Positions 10,912 to 22,184 of a stretch of DNA of 64,000 nucleotides are shown here, one piece after another. Source of the stretch: Aselliscus stoliczkanus (Eukaryota; Chordata; Mammalia; Chiroptera; Hipposideridae); NCBI GenBank assembly GCA_033961575.1, contig CM066727.1:120516434-120580433 (forward strand), read 5' to 3'. The number at the start of each line of letters is the position of its first letter. The stretch's first letter is position 1. The position numbers and the translations under genes are program-made. The notes under the pieces are model-generated. The model had not been told where the DNA came from. It saw only the letters and a list, made by a program, of their open reading frames with translations, and did not search any database.

Positions 10912-12483
10912 AAGAAGAAATCCGGAAATCAATCCCTTTCACAATTGCTTCAAAAACAGTAAAATATCTCAGAATAAATTTAACCAAAGAAGTAAAAGAC
11001 CTGTATCCAGAAAATTATAAGACACTGAAGAGAGAAACCAAAGAAGATACAAATAATTGGAAATACATAGCATGTTCATGGATAGGAAGAATTAATATAG
11101 TTAAAATGTCAATACTACCTAAGGCAATATATAGATTCAATGCAATTCCAATCAAACTACCAAGGACATTTTTCTCAGAAATAGTACATATATTCCTAAA
11201 ATTTATATGGAACCAAAAAAGATCCTGAATAGCCACAGCAATCTTGAGAAATAAGAACAAAGTGGGTGGTGTCATGCTACCTGACATCAAATCATACTAC
11301 AAGCCTTTAATAATCAAAACAGTATGGTACTGGCATAAAAACAGACACATAGACGAATGGAACAGAATAAAGAGCCCAGAAATAAACCCATCCATATATG
11401 GTCATTTAATCTATGACAATGGAAGCAAGAATTTACATTAAAGATAGTCTATTTAATAAATGGTGCTGGGAAAATTGGACCGACACATGCAAGAAAATGA
11501 AACTGGACCCTTCTTATGCCATATACGAGAACAAATTCAAAATGGATTAAAGACTTAAGTGTAAGACCTGAAACCATAAAACTCCTAGAAGAATACATAG
11601 GGAGTAAATTTGCAGACATCATGCTCAGTAATATTTTTATTGATATATCCCCTCGGGCAAAGGAAATAAAAGAAAAAATAGACATATATGATTACATCGA
11701 ACTTAAAAGATTTTCACAGCAAAGGAAATCATCAATAAAACAAAAAGGAAGCCTACTGAATGGGAGAAGATATTTGCCAACCATATATCTGATAAGGGGT
11801 TAATGTCCAAGATTTATAAAACACTCATTCAACTCAAAACCAAAAAAAAAAACAAACCCAAACAAACCAATTAAAAATGGGCAGAGGATATGAAGAGACA
11901 TTTCTCTAAAGAGGACATACAGATGACCAACAGGCATATGAAAAATTGTTCAACCTCACTAATCATTAGAGAAATACAAATAAAAAACTCAATGAAATAC
12001 CACCTCACTCAGGTCAGAATGGTTATCATTGATAAATCAACAAACAACAAGTGCTGGCGAGGTTGTGGAGAAAAGGGAATCCTGGTGCACTGCTGGTGGG
12101 ACTGCAGATTGGTGCAGCCATTATGGAAATCAGTATGACAGTATCTCAAAAAACTGGAAATGGAACTACCGTATGACCCAGCAGTTCCACTTACATCAGA
12201 AAAACCCAAGACACTAGTTTGAAAAAATATATGCACCCCTATGTTTATTGCAGCATTATTTACAATAGCTGAGACTTGGAAACAACTGACATGCCCATTG
12301 GTAAATGACTGGATTAAGAAACTGTGGTACATTTATACAATGGAGTATTACTCTGCTATAAAGAAGAATGAAATCTTACCATTTGCAATAATATGGCTGG
12401 ACCTAGAGACTATTATGTTAAGTGAAATAAGTCAGTTGGAGAAAGACAAATACCATATGATCTCACTTATATGTGGAATCTAA

Positions 12484-12812
12484 AAAACTGAATGAACAAG
12501 CAAAGTAAACAGAAACAGTCTCATAGATACAGAAGAAAAACTGATGGTTGCTAGTTGGGAGAGGGTGGAGATTAGGGAGAAGGGGAAGGGATTAGACAGC
12601 ATAAATAGGTAACTACAATATTGCCACAGAAATATGAAAGACAGTTTGGGAAGTATAATTAATATTGTAAATATTGTGTAGGGTGTCAAATGGTCACATG
12701 TCATGTTAGGGAGACCACTTCATGCATGGGGTAGAGGCTTGATCACTGCACTGTACACCTGAAGCTGATGGTGTATAATATTGTATGTCAACTATAATTG
12801 AATATATATATA

Positions 12813-12867
<55 letters not shown>

Positions 12868-13035
12868 ATGAGATGTGGAGTATAGTGTGGGAGTGGAGTC
12901 AATGGAATTGTAATAGATATATATGATACAGGGGGCAGATTGGGGAGAGAGGTTGTCACTTTGAGGAGAAAATAGTATAACTATTGCACTGTGTTGTACA
13001 CCTGAAACTAATTTAAAACAATAAATTAATTTTTA
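12484..13035 (+). mobile_element. L1 copy B 3'UTR
   Basis: This follows the ORF2 stop. It holds the GTACACCTGAAG(C/A) words near 12755 and again near 13000, a (TA)n block between them, and the terminal AATAAATTAATTTTT. The same sequences appear in reverse in the L1 fragments at 36486-36741 and 61229-61765. Confidence 0.85.
12802..12864. repeat. (TA)n microsatellite in L1 3'UTR
   Basis: About 63 bp of alternating TA with one TGTG interruption near 12818. It is probably polymorphic. Confidence 0.97.
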
Positions 13036-13053
13036 AAAAATTGTAAAAACTGG

Positions 13054-13690
13054 AAAAAAGATGCAAAAAGGGACAATAATAGACTGAAACAGCAACTGTT
13101 TGCAGTAAATAGGAAGTGACTGGAAGAGTCAGTAGAGCTGAAAAAGTGCGAGCAAAGTGCTGGCTGGAGAGAAAGGCAATGAGAACTGTGTTTAGTTCTT
13201 CCTTCTCCACAACTCTGGGCCATATCACACAGCAGGGGAAAGTGTGGTGTTGTAACCAAGAAGGTGGTGGGAAACCTTTAGAGACAGCTAGGTAAGATCT
13301 CCCCTAGTGTGTACAGTCAATGGACTCACCCAATCCCAAGTCTGGCAGCAGGTTTATTCTGAAATAGAACAAGAAGCCCTGGGCGCAGGGACAGCAAGAG
13401 AGCAGAAAGCAGAAGAGGAGAGCCAAACTGAAACCAGAGGATTAAGTAAAAGTCTACACATTGAACTGTGCTGTTGTAGCCCCCTGCTATTGCTTGGCAT
13501 ACATTGCCATCAGCAGATTGGATAGTTCCTTTTTGAGGAAAATGTAAAGTATTAGGATGGGGTTCCCAGTATGAAATAAAAGGATTCCCAATAAATCACT
13601 CTCAAGGAGAAGCTCATCAGCTAGAAGGCTCCATTTCCTCACATAGTGCTTGCATTCAGGCTTCTGATGTCTTAATCTTTAAAAATGAAC
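13054..13690. other. Unique or decayed DNA, no gene seen
   Basis: This lies between the copy B 3' end and an older L1 remnant. The open frame at 13307-13525 has no recognisable features. Confidence 0.5.
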
Positions 13691-15535
13691 ACAACAAAAC
13701 TCCCTGGCTATTGAGGGAAGTCCCACCCCAAAATAAAGACACCAAAGAGAAAAAAAGGAACTCATAGAAAATAGGGGATACAGAGATAAAAACTATGATT
13801 AAAACTATAATTTATGTTCTCAGATAAATGAGAAGTCATTGCATCCAATAGAGTACTATAAAAATGGGATTGTCAGTTATCTAGAAAGAGCTCTTGAAAA
13901 CTAGAAATATGAAAATCAAAATTAAAGGTTCATCCAAGAACTAGATGATAAAACCAAGATATCCTCACAGAAAGTAGAACAAAATAAAATGGAAATTACA
14001 ATAGGCATAAAAAGATGAAAATAATAGCAGATCAGTTCAGGAGGTACAAAGACTGACCCAAAAAAGTTCCAAAAGAAGATCACAGAAGTGAGGCAATTAG
14101 TAAACAAAGAATACAAGAAAAAGTTCCAAAACTAAAGCATCTAAGTTTTTCCAAATAAAAAGAACCTAAAAATTATCCAGCACAATTACTTTTATAAAAA
14201 TGATTACACCAAGCACCATCACTGTTAGATTTAAAAAATAATGGCAATATTGAGCAGTTGCAAAATTTTTCAAAAAACAAAATTGGAAAGTTAATATATG
14301 AGAGAGAGTAATTTAGACTTGAACTGGACTTCACAAAAGAAATACTCAAAGCAAGAAAGAAATTATCAAGGAAGAAATGGGGCCAAAATTCTGGATTCTC
14401 CAAAACCAAAAAAAGACATTATAAGAAAGGAAAACTAGAGATAATAAGGGCAAATATCTCTTATTAACATAGATGCAAAAACTCCTCAACCAAATTTTAG
14501 CATATCAAATCCAACAATATATGAAAAGAATCATACACTACAACCAAGTGTGATTTTTTTCAGATATGAAAGGCTGCTTCAACATTTGAAAATGAATTAA
14601 TGTAGTCCGTCACATCAACATGCTAAAGAAGAAAAATTGTATGATCATATCAATAGATATAGAAAATGAATCTGACAATATCCAATGCCCTTTTATGGTT
14701 AAGGAAAATACACAGTCAGCAATCTGGGAATAAAGGTGGACTTCTTCAACTTGATATAGATCATTTACAAAACACCTTCAGCTCACATTATACTTAATGG
14801 TGAAAAACTAGATGCCTTCCCTTTAAGACTGAAAACAAGGCAAGTATGCCCCTCTCACCACTACTATTCAACATCATAGAAGTGCTAGCCTGTGCAATAA
14901 GACAAGAAAAGGAAACAAGAGTATACAGTTTGGGAAGAAAAAGTATAAAATTGTCTTTGTTCACAGATGACATGATTATCTCTGTAAACATCCCAAAGAA
15001 TTAACAATAACAACAATACTAACAAAACCAAATTCTGAGGAGGTGTGGAGCAATAGGAACTCGTATACACGACCAGTGGGGATGCAAAATGGTACAGCTC
15101 CATTGGAAGACAGTTCAGAGGTTTCTAACAAAGCTGAATTTGGTCTTACCATATGATCCAGCAATTGTGCTGTTAGGTTATTTACCCAAAAGAGTTAAAA
15201 ACTTTTGTTCTTGCAAAAACCTGCATATGACTGCATATTTATAGTTGCCAAGATAATGGAAGTAACCAAGATGTCTTTCAAAAGATAAATAGATAAAGTA
15301 CATCCATACAACAGAATCTTATTCAGCAATTTAAAAAAGTGAGCTATCAAGCTATAAAAAGACATGGAGGAAATTTAAATGCATATTGCTTAGTGAAAGC
15401 AGTCAGTCTGAAAAGGCTAAAGACTGTATGATTCTAACTATATCACATTCTGGAAAAAGCAAAACTACAGAGACAGCAAAAAGATCAGTGGTTACTAGGA
15501 GTTGCAGGGACTCATGGGTATGAAGTTTTTAAAAT
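13690..15535 (+). mobile_element. Old L1 remnants (L1M/HAL1-like), plus strand
   Basis: The first part (about 13690-14400) reads like a decayed ORF1-type region, with an A-rich plus strand and words such as GAGGCAATTAGTAAACAAAG. From about 14440 it matches the ORF2 reverse transcriptase region of copy B: ATAGATGCAAAAACTCCTCAA, TATGATCATATCAATAGAT at 14640-14658, and a degraded catalytic box reading FTDDM near 14959-14974. From 15045 it jumps to ORF2 C-terminal and 3'-end sequence (GTGCTGTTAGG, AACAGAATCTTATTCAGCAA). Many stops. It is much more divergent than copy B, so older; it may be two elements. Confidence 0.8.
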
Positions 15536-16405
15536 TCTGGGCCCTAATGATTGACCATTCTCCCATGTAAAGAATGAACTTACCCTTTCCTAAGACCCCA
15601 CAAAGTCTTATCTCATGAGGTCAGGTCAGGCTCAAGGCCAGCATATGTGATCATCTAAATTAGTTTGAAGTGGAATGGGGTAGGAGGAGATGTCTCAGGG
15701 GAAATTCTTCAGTCACTGTTTTTCAAGAATGATTTCTCCTGATTTGAAGGCTTATGAGCTAGGAGACAAGTTATTAGACTACCACCCCCAATTTCACCCC
15801 TTGTACACACCCTGTGATTGGGTAATTATAATATAAAACTGGGCAAAACAGAGGCCCATAGTTACTGATCAATAAAATCTATGAAATCCAAGTGGGCGCC
15901 TGTTTCCAGTCTTTGATTATGGCTCAATTCTCCTTTCTGGAAGTGGCACTCCATATTCGTGTCTCTTGATGAGTAATCTTTCTTTTCTTTAGAAATGGCC
16001 TGTGTTTGCAGCTGAATAGTTTCTCGGTTGGCTTCCTGCTCATGAAAGTTCAAGGACCCAGAGAACGCTTTTCAGTGTAAATGTTTTCTGTCCTATTCAG
16101 TCAAAGCTGGAGGTGCTTCTAGGGTTATAATTCTATTAAAGGATTTCTTGGTTTCTTATAAACCTTACTGTAGTTAATACCATTAGACAAAGCCACACCC
16201 ATAGATATCTTTGAGACAGGCTTCACTCTACTTTGGGCTGAGCACAAGGGTCTTTGGACTGGCCTTTCATATTGGTAAAGCCTTTGTCTAGTGGAGAGTA
16301 TCTCTGAGATATAGTCTTACATCTCTCTGGGGTCACCACCACGTGTCTTATAGCCTACTTTAATCTGGCCACCTAATCAAAAATATTCTTTCCCTTTTTC
16401 TCATG
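15536..16405. other. Unassigned; possible fragment of an old LTR
   Basis: No gene seen. A TATAAAACTGG at about 15833 followed 35 bp later by AATAAAATC (about 15871) looks like the promoter and poly(A) arrangement of an LTR, but I could not find both ends or a TSD. The remainder is unassigned. Confidence 0.3.
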
Positions 16406-16407
16406 TA

Positions 16408-16932
16408 TTTTGCTGTGTATAGTGTACACCCACATTTTTGGCCCAGACTTTCAGGGAAAAAAATCTTTTGTTTTAATTTTTTAATTCAAATTTTTATTTG
16501 TTTACATTTATTTAGGTACTTATTTTTTGTATTATAAAGGAATTTTAGCATTTATTTTTAAACATATTATGGTACAAGAAATTTAATGTAACAAGTAATT
16601 ACAAAACATAAGAATAGATACAAGTTACAAGAAATTTTATGTACTGGGAACAAATTTACGACATTTGTGAATCGTATAAAGCCAGGAACTCTTGGTAGTT
16701 GCAAGTTCCTCATCAGGTCAGTTAAACAAAACTGATTTTTGTATTCCAGGGTATTATTTTGCATACGCATATCATTACTGATTTCTATAATTACACTTTT
16801 AACTCATAAGCATAAATAAGAGAATTGAAAACATCTATATAGTTACAGAATTAGTACTACCCATTTATAATGCACATCCTTATTTTTCCCTCACAAATTT
16901 GGGCCAAAAAGTGTTCATGATACACAGCAAAA
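16408..16932. mobile_element. 525-bp non-autonomous DNA transposon with terminal inverted repeats
   Basis: The left end TTTTGCTGTGTAT at 16408 is mirrored by ATACACAGCAAAA ending at 16932. Inward, both sides share TTTTTGGCCCA and AGGGAAAAA (right side read in reverse). The inverted repeats are about 50 bp, with a 4-bp gap. A TA dinucleotide sits at both outer edges (16406-16407, 16933-16934), as for Tc1/mariner-type insertions. The centre has no convincing transposase. I do not assign a family. Confidence 0.75.
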
Positions 16933-16934
16933 TA

Positions 16935-17985
16935 TGGTACTCAATCATAGTACTTAATATTTCTTGATATTTTATAGTTTATTTTTAATCTTTTTAATTT
17001 GATTTTGACCTGTCTCTTCTTATTAAGATGTAAAATACACAGAGTGGGAGTTTTTGTTTTCTATTGTGTGCCCAGGGCCTAATCCAAGGTGTGCTACATA
17101 ATGGGCCACAATATTTGTGAATGGACTAAGAAGTGAACACTACCAATAGTGGCATCTGTACTACTTCTATTACGGTTATTGACTTAATAATAATAATTAC
17201 AACTGCAATAGAAACTCATTTAGAAACAGAGCCACATGTTCCCATTAGAGATGAGTCCAGGCTAAATTACAGGCCCCCTGTGGCTGCACCAAAGTGGGGA
17301 GATAGGGATACATTTCAAAAGGTGCCATCATGCTCTCCCTTGGCTTACATCTGTATGCAATTTCCACATCAGTGGAATTAACTATACTCATTCTCTGCTT
17401 CTCACTAATCTCACAGGGCCATTGGACAAATTAAAAATAAATTTCTGTATAGCACTTAGAGGAAGCACTCAATGTAGTGTAGCTTTTAAGATAGAAGAGA
17501 GAGAAAGAACCTCTACCATGAATTATATCCTTACATTTTATTCATCATTCTTACTGCAGTAGAGAAGAAGCTGAGCATAAAATGTATCTTTAGAATGTAT
17601 TTTTTCATTATTAGACACATTAATGTGCTTCTATTTATTTAGAGACTCCCATCATGAAATATTTGATCATAAAAATAACAAGAATAATAACTAACAGAGA
17701 AGTAGTATCTATGGCAATATTTTGCCCTTTATGAAAATGAGTGCTGAATTAGCTAATGGAAATTTACAGATCAGTTGCTGTTAGGTTAAACTTGATTGAC
17801 AAAATTGGGACAGTTCCATTGTTCTATAAATCCCTTCAGACACGATCATGCATTCTTGTAAATTGAAGGGAAATGCTAGTATGTTGGAATTATTTCCCAG
17901 TTTTTGTCTTTTTTTTTTTTTTCAGTCTTTGGGAAGACTGCACAGATAGCCACATATTCATTTTCAGGGGCAGCATTAGCCCAGG
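16935..17985. other. Unique AT-rich DNA
   Basis: No gene or clear repeat is visible. A frame at 17133-17381 has no recognisable features. A poly(T) run is at about 17909-17922. Confidence 0.45.
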
Positions 17986-18067
17986 ATTTTCTCACTCTAA
18001 TTCCTTGCACTGAACACTTCATGTAACATTCAATTCTTATGACAACCCAGCAAGGTAGGGATTGGAG

Positions 18068-18520
18068 CAGGGTTAGACACTTTTTCTATAGAAGGCCATA
18101 GATTAAATACTTTAGGCTCTGGTAGCCATGCAGCCCCTCTCATAACTTTCTTCCCGTAGCATAGAAAACAGACTATGTGCATACAAATGAGCTGTCTGTA
18201 TTCTATAAAACTTTATTGGGCTGGCCAAGTGGCGCGGTGGTTAAGTGCTGGCTTTGGAAGCCAGTGGCCCCGGTTCGGGTCCCACATATGAGGGCCAGTG
18301 ACACTGCCCTCAAAAAAAAAAACCAAAACAAACAAAAAAAAACAACTTTATTTATGGGTCACAAAATTTAAAATTTAAATTTTGTACAATGTTCACATCA
18401 CAAAACATTATTCTTCCTTTGATTTTAACACTTAAAGATATAAAAAAATTAGCTTGTAAGTCATACCAAAACAGCTGACAAGCCACATTTTGCTCACAGG
18501 CCATAGTTTGCTGATCTCTG
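18068..18520. mobile_element. hAT-type non-autonomous DNA transposon
   Basis: The ends CAGGGTTAGACACTTTTTCTA (18068) and CATAGTTTGCTGATCTCTG (to 18520, reverse CAGAGATCAGCAAACTATG) fit a common mammalian hAT family whose interior reads TTTTAGGCTCTGGTAGCCAT and AAAACTTTATT. Degraded 8-bp flanks sit at 18060-18067 and 18521-18528. It is interrupted by the SINE at 18218-18343. Confidence 0.65.
18218..18343 (+). mobile_element. tRNA-derived SINE, type A, inside hAT element
   Basis: The A box TGGCGCGGTGG is at 18230-18240 and the B box GGTTCGGGTCC at 18272-18282. The tail is A-rich with C interruptions. TSDs AACTTTATT are at 18209-18217 and 18344-18352. Confidence 0.93.
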
Positions 18521-18654
18521 TAATGTACAGACTAGGAAACTGGGGTTTAGAGAGGTCACAAAACTTTCCCAAAGTGATGCTACCAATGAAATGAGTGGGG
18601 CAGCCCAGACTCAAAAGTGAGAATCTCTGATTCTTAACCCATATGGTAGATTGT

Positions 18655-21220
18655 CTCTTGGACAGTATTCCTAACTCTTATCTTAAATTTAAATCTTAAA
18701 ACTCTAGTTTAACATAACTAGGAATTCAGATCACTTTTGTTTAGCCTAGAAACCTAACCACTACTTAAAATATTATTTATATGGCAAAAGATGTTCCCAT
18801 ATCTAAATCACATCATTACTTTGGGATTATTTTCCATTCTGGGAACTATCTTACATGTACATATTTGCTTACATATGAAAATAATTGTTTCTTCTACAAG
18901 CCTTTAAACAGCAGTATTATAATTTAATATATGATGATTGATTTGCATCAATATGCAAACAGATGCTCATCAGTGTCCCTTGTGATCCTTCCACAGAGCC
19001 AACAGTTTCAGCCCCCCACCTTTCACCTCCCACCTCCCAGTTGGGGATAGACAGAGATTAGCTCACCAGCTGGACAGGAGACCACAGATTTCTCCTGAGT
19101 GATACAGGATGATCGCACAGAACTCTTCTCCACCTCATGTTAGTGAAGCTATAACTATATAGTTGGCTGAGCGTCTGGGGCAGTGCAAGATACAAACTGA
19201 GTTTCCCAACCCTGAAAAACAAAAACAAACAAACAAACAAAAACCTAGCAATGTGTCTGTACAAATGCTTATGCTTTCTCATCCCCAAGTCTTCACCCCC
19301 CAAATCTTTCCTCTCTTGGGGAGATTTGGGCCTAGTCTGTTTGTTGAAAGCCTACTCACTATCTTGAACTCTAAAACTCAAACCTTTTATGTTTTAATTC
19401 AAAAAGGAGCATTGTCCCAAATCATCCATTATTTTCAACATAGGAAAAATAACACAGGCTGTCAAGGACCTCCATACACAGGTAATTTATTGCTTAGAAG
19501 TGCTGGATTGAATGTGTTCCCCAGAAAAGCATTCTTTAAAACCAAATATCAGGCCATATCATGTAGGAATCCGACTGTAAATGATTAAAACACGATGGAT
19601 CACTGGTCAGTTGTTTGGTCTGTCTAGAATCATTATGTTTGGAAGAGAAGTTAAGAAGCTAGGAAAGGAAACCCTTTGAGGTCTGTTCTCTATAAAGAAA
19701 GAGGATTAAAAGGAAAGCCTCATCCTCCTCTCCCAATATCATAGACAATGTATGTGTACACACATAACACAGACAATACACACACAGCCATACATTGCTC
19801 AAATAGCCTAGGGCTAAAGGTTAAGAATTACAAGGGAAAGATTTAAAAGTGCAAGTTTGGGCAATGATTTAAAACAGAGAAGAAAGAAGTCAAAGCAAAT
19901 AAGCATTATTTAATAAATTGGCTATCCTATGGTGTACATAAAGACATAGGTAAGAGGCATTTGTTTGCTCACTGTTGTGGCTGGAAGCCTAGGAAAATAA
20001 ATTTATTCAGGCACACCAGTCTGTCTGCAAAGACTTCCATTTTGCCTTTTATGGAAATCCTGAACAAAGAAGAGTGTCTTTGCTTCTGTCAGGAAAGCAG
20101 TTTCAATCAGGCTGATGAATAAAAAGCACAGCTGCCAAAAATGATCCATAGCAGGGTAAAGTTTAGATGCCCAACTGCCCATTATTCTATTAAAAATGTG
20201 TCATTAATGTTGGCCTGGGCTAATAGATAGCAGGGCTCTCTAACACACTAAATTGCTTCTCAATTTTAAAATACCAATTCCGGGAAGAATTATATAGGAT
20301 AAAGTGTAGGCCCTCAGTGTCACAAAGCAGAGGCTGTTCCGTGAGACAAAGGTTTGGTTTTGCAGCCACCAAAGATAGGTTTATTCCATCTACATATTTG
20401 CTAAGTCTGTGGTTATGCCTCTTTACTGAGAATTGTGATTAGAGAAATGATTCTTCTGGGACATTTACAGCTTTTAACTGAATTAAGCAAGGCTAAATTA
20501 TTTCATTCAAAAGAAGCAACGTATATGGCACTTTGAATTTCTAAAATAGTCCTGAGGCCTTAGGAAGTTTCGGGAAGCTTCGACAGTATCTATCTGCTTG
20601 ACCCCCTCATTTTACGAAAGAAAACGTTTAAAATAGAAGAATTTGAAACTCTCCCAAGCCACAGGTCTGGAAATGGTAAAGCAGCAGAACCTTAAATCTC
20701 AAACCTATACCCTTTCCGTTTACACTCTCAGTGTCAAAACATCATTTTCGTGGTTCCTGAATAATATTTCCAGAAAGAGACACCTGATATGTTGATGATT
20801 ACAAACAATAAAAAACCAAAACAACAGCAACAAAGAGATCTGCAGCAGAAAAAGGCTTACCTCCCACTGCTAACCCTTTCTGCTCCCTGCCAGTCCTGTG
20901 AAAGTTGTTTTTGGCAGATTCAGATGGCATTGACTCTAGCCTTCTTCCTTGTAGTTTGCTATACTTCCTACTGTTACATGGCAATTGCAGTAATTGAAAA
21001 ACAGCAAATACCTACTTTCCAGATAAACCCAACCTGGATTATCATAGAAATAAAACAAAGAGAGAATAGGAAAGAAAGAAAAGAAAGAATGCACTATAAT
21101 ACATACATTTCTCATTAAGCTACCAAAAAGTTGTTTGTTTTTGTCTGTTTTCAAACTGTTGGCTTCATGCCATGGTTTACTAGACAAAAGTTTATTGCTT
21201 ATTTTTTTAAAGATTGCCGT
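18655..21220. other. Unique DNA, no gene; part may be conserved noncoding sequence
   Basis: No interspersed repeat is obvious except a short A-rich-tailed piece at about 19163-19245 that may be a decayed SINE. The 19980-20560 block has balanced composition and homeobox-type AT words (see findings). Frames at 19163-19588 and 20789-21118 show no domains. Confidence 0.4.
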
Positions 21221-21224
21221 ATTA

Positions 21225-21640
21225 GTTATCTGTTGTTCCATAACAATTACCCCATAGCTTAATGACTTAAGACAATAAGCATTTATTGTTTCTTTGGGTA
21301 AAGAATTCAGACGGGGCTTAGCTGGATGTTTCTGGCTCCGGGTCTCTTACTAGGTTGCAGACAAGTTATCTGCAGGGGCTGCATCAACTGAACACTTGAC
21401 TGGGCTTGGAGGACCTGCTTCCAAAAGGCTCACTCACATGATGCTGGAAGTTGGCAAAAGACTTTACTTTCTCCCCACAGAGCCTTCTCCACGGACTGTA
21501 TGTCCTCAAAATATTGTGCCTGACTTCCTCCGGGATGATCATTTCAGGATGGCAAGGAGAAAGTCCTAATTTTTTAATGACCTAAACATGGAAATCACAT
21601 AGTAAGGTTTTCTCCCTATTCTATTGGTGATACATGTTGG
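21225..21640. repeat. Ancient mammalian MER-type interspersed repeat
   Basis: The run TTATCTGTTGTTCCATAACA ... GGATGTTTCTGGCTCCGGGT ... GGCTCACTCACATG ... CTATTCTATTGGTGATACA is a layout I recognise from a widespread old mammalian repeat. The exact family and orientation are not assigned. Shorter relatives appear at about 39905-40400 and 51490-51625. Confidence 0.6.
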
Positions 21641-21888
21641 TCCTATTCAGTGTGGGAGGGGACTCCAAAAGGGTGTAAAGACCAAGAGGCAAGTATCACA
21701 GAGGGGCACCTTGGAAGGTGGCCTCACAGCTATCTTCACTTCAACTTATGCTCTGTCTACATTGGGGATATTACGCTGATTTGGCCAAATGGACTGATCA
21801 ATTTAAACCACCCAATCGTTAAGCATACTGTCACTTTCTAAAGCTCTGCTTTTCATTATCATTAGAAACATAATAATAGTGACTAAAA

Positions 21889-22096
21889 CCGGGGTGCCAA
21901 AAAAATGTACACATTTTAAGAGATGTTATCTATGGATTACTTTCCAAAGTTGAATTGAATTACGGTAACAGTGTAGTATGATGTTTGCACAAAAGATGGC
22001 GTTCATCAAATGAATGCTAGTGTCATGCATTGTATTACAATTTTAATACAGATTTTTCCTTTCTTAAAATGGGTATACATATTTTGGCACCCTCTG
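21889..22096. mobile_element. 208-bp mariner-type MITE
   Basis: The left GGGGTGCCAAAAAAATGTACACATTTTAAG (from 21891) pairs inverted with CTTAAAATGGGTATACATATTTTGGCACCCT ending near 22093. The inverted repeats are about 30 bp. The right flank begins with TA (22097-22098) and the left flank is AA, a likely mutated TA. The interior has no coding sequence. The near-matched ends suggest moderate age. Confidence 0.85.
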
Positions 22097-22184
22097 TATA
22101 ATGATGTTCATATACAATTTACAAGTATTTTCACAAGGATTATCTCTTTTAATCACAACTTTCACTAAAAATTTTTACTTTAAA

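Larger units (their letters stand above)
8393..12483 (+). pseudogene. LINE-1 ORF2 pseudogene: endonuclease and reverse transcriptase (copy B)
   Basis: ORF2p nicks target DNA and reverse-transcribes L1 RNA. The start is at 8393 (MDLSIITLNVTALSAPVKRH), the AP-like endonuclease N-terminus. The reverse transcriptase region includes the '[15 protein letters not shown]' block at about 10287-10331 and the catalytic YADD at 10603-10614 (tat gca gat gac). The C-terminal part reads CWRGCGEKG (about 12052) and EYYSAIKKNE (about 12343) and ends at the TAA at 12481-12483. Two SINEs and many stops and frameshifts break it, including a TGA at 12220-12222 that is also found in copy F. Without the SINEs and their duplicated target sites, the length is about 3.8 kb, normal for the family. 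Confidence 0.92.
4670..13035 (+). mobile_element. LINE-1 copy B: near full-length, inactivated
   Basis: The order is complete: 5'UTR (about 4670-7479), ORF1 (7480-8324), a short spacer, ORF2 (8393-12483), and a 3'UTR with a (TA)n run ending near 13035 at the AATAAATTAATTTTT tail. Both ORFs are broken. SINEs sit in ORF2 at 8517-8625 and 10765-10911. The copy A type of 5'UTR monomer is absent, so this is another L1 subfamily. A weak TSD candidate is the similar A-rich words at about 4651-4667 and 13036-13052, flanking the element. Confidence 0.9.
17990..18650 (-). mobile_element. MIR relic split by a hAT element
   Basis: MIR antisense words occur on both sides of the hAT element: CAACCCAGCAAGGTAGGGAT at 18044-18063, and GACTAGGAAACTGGGGTTTAGAGAGGTCAC at 18529-18558 continuing to the CCCAGACTCAAAAGTGAGAA area. 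These are consecutive in a normal MIR, so the intervening 18068-18520 is a later insertion. Confidence 0.65.

Noticed and set aside
15780..15900. Retroviral LTR end and primer-binding site
   Set aside because: TATA and AATAAA words are suggestive, but no TSD, no paired ends, and GTGGGCGCCTG does not match a tRNA primer site convincingly.
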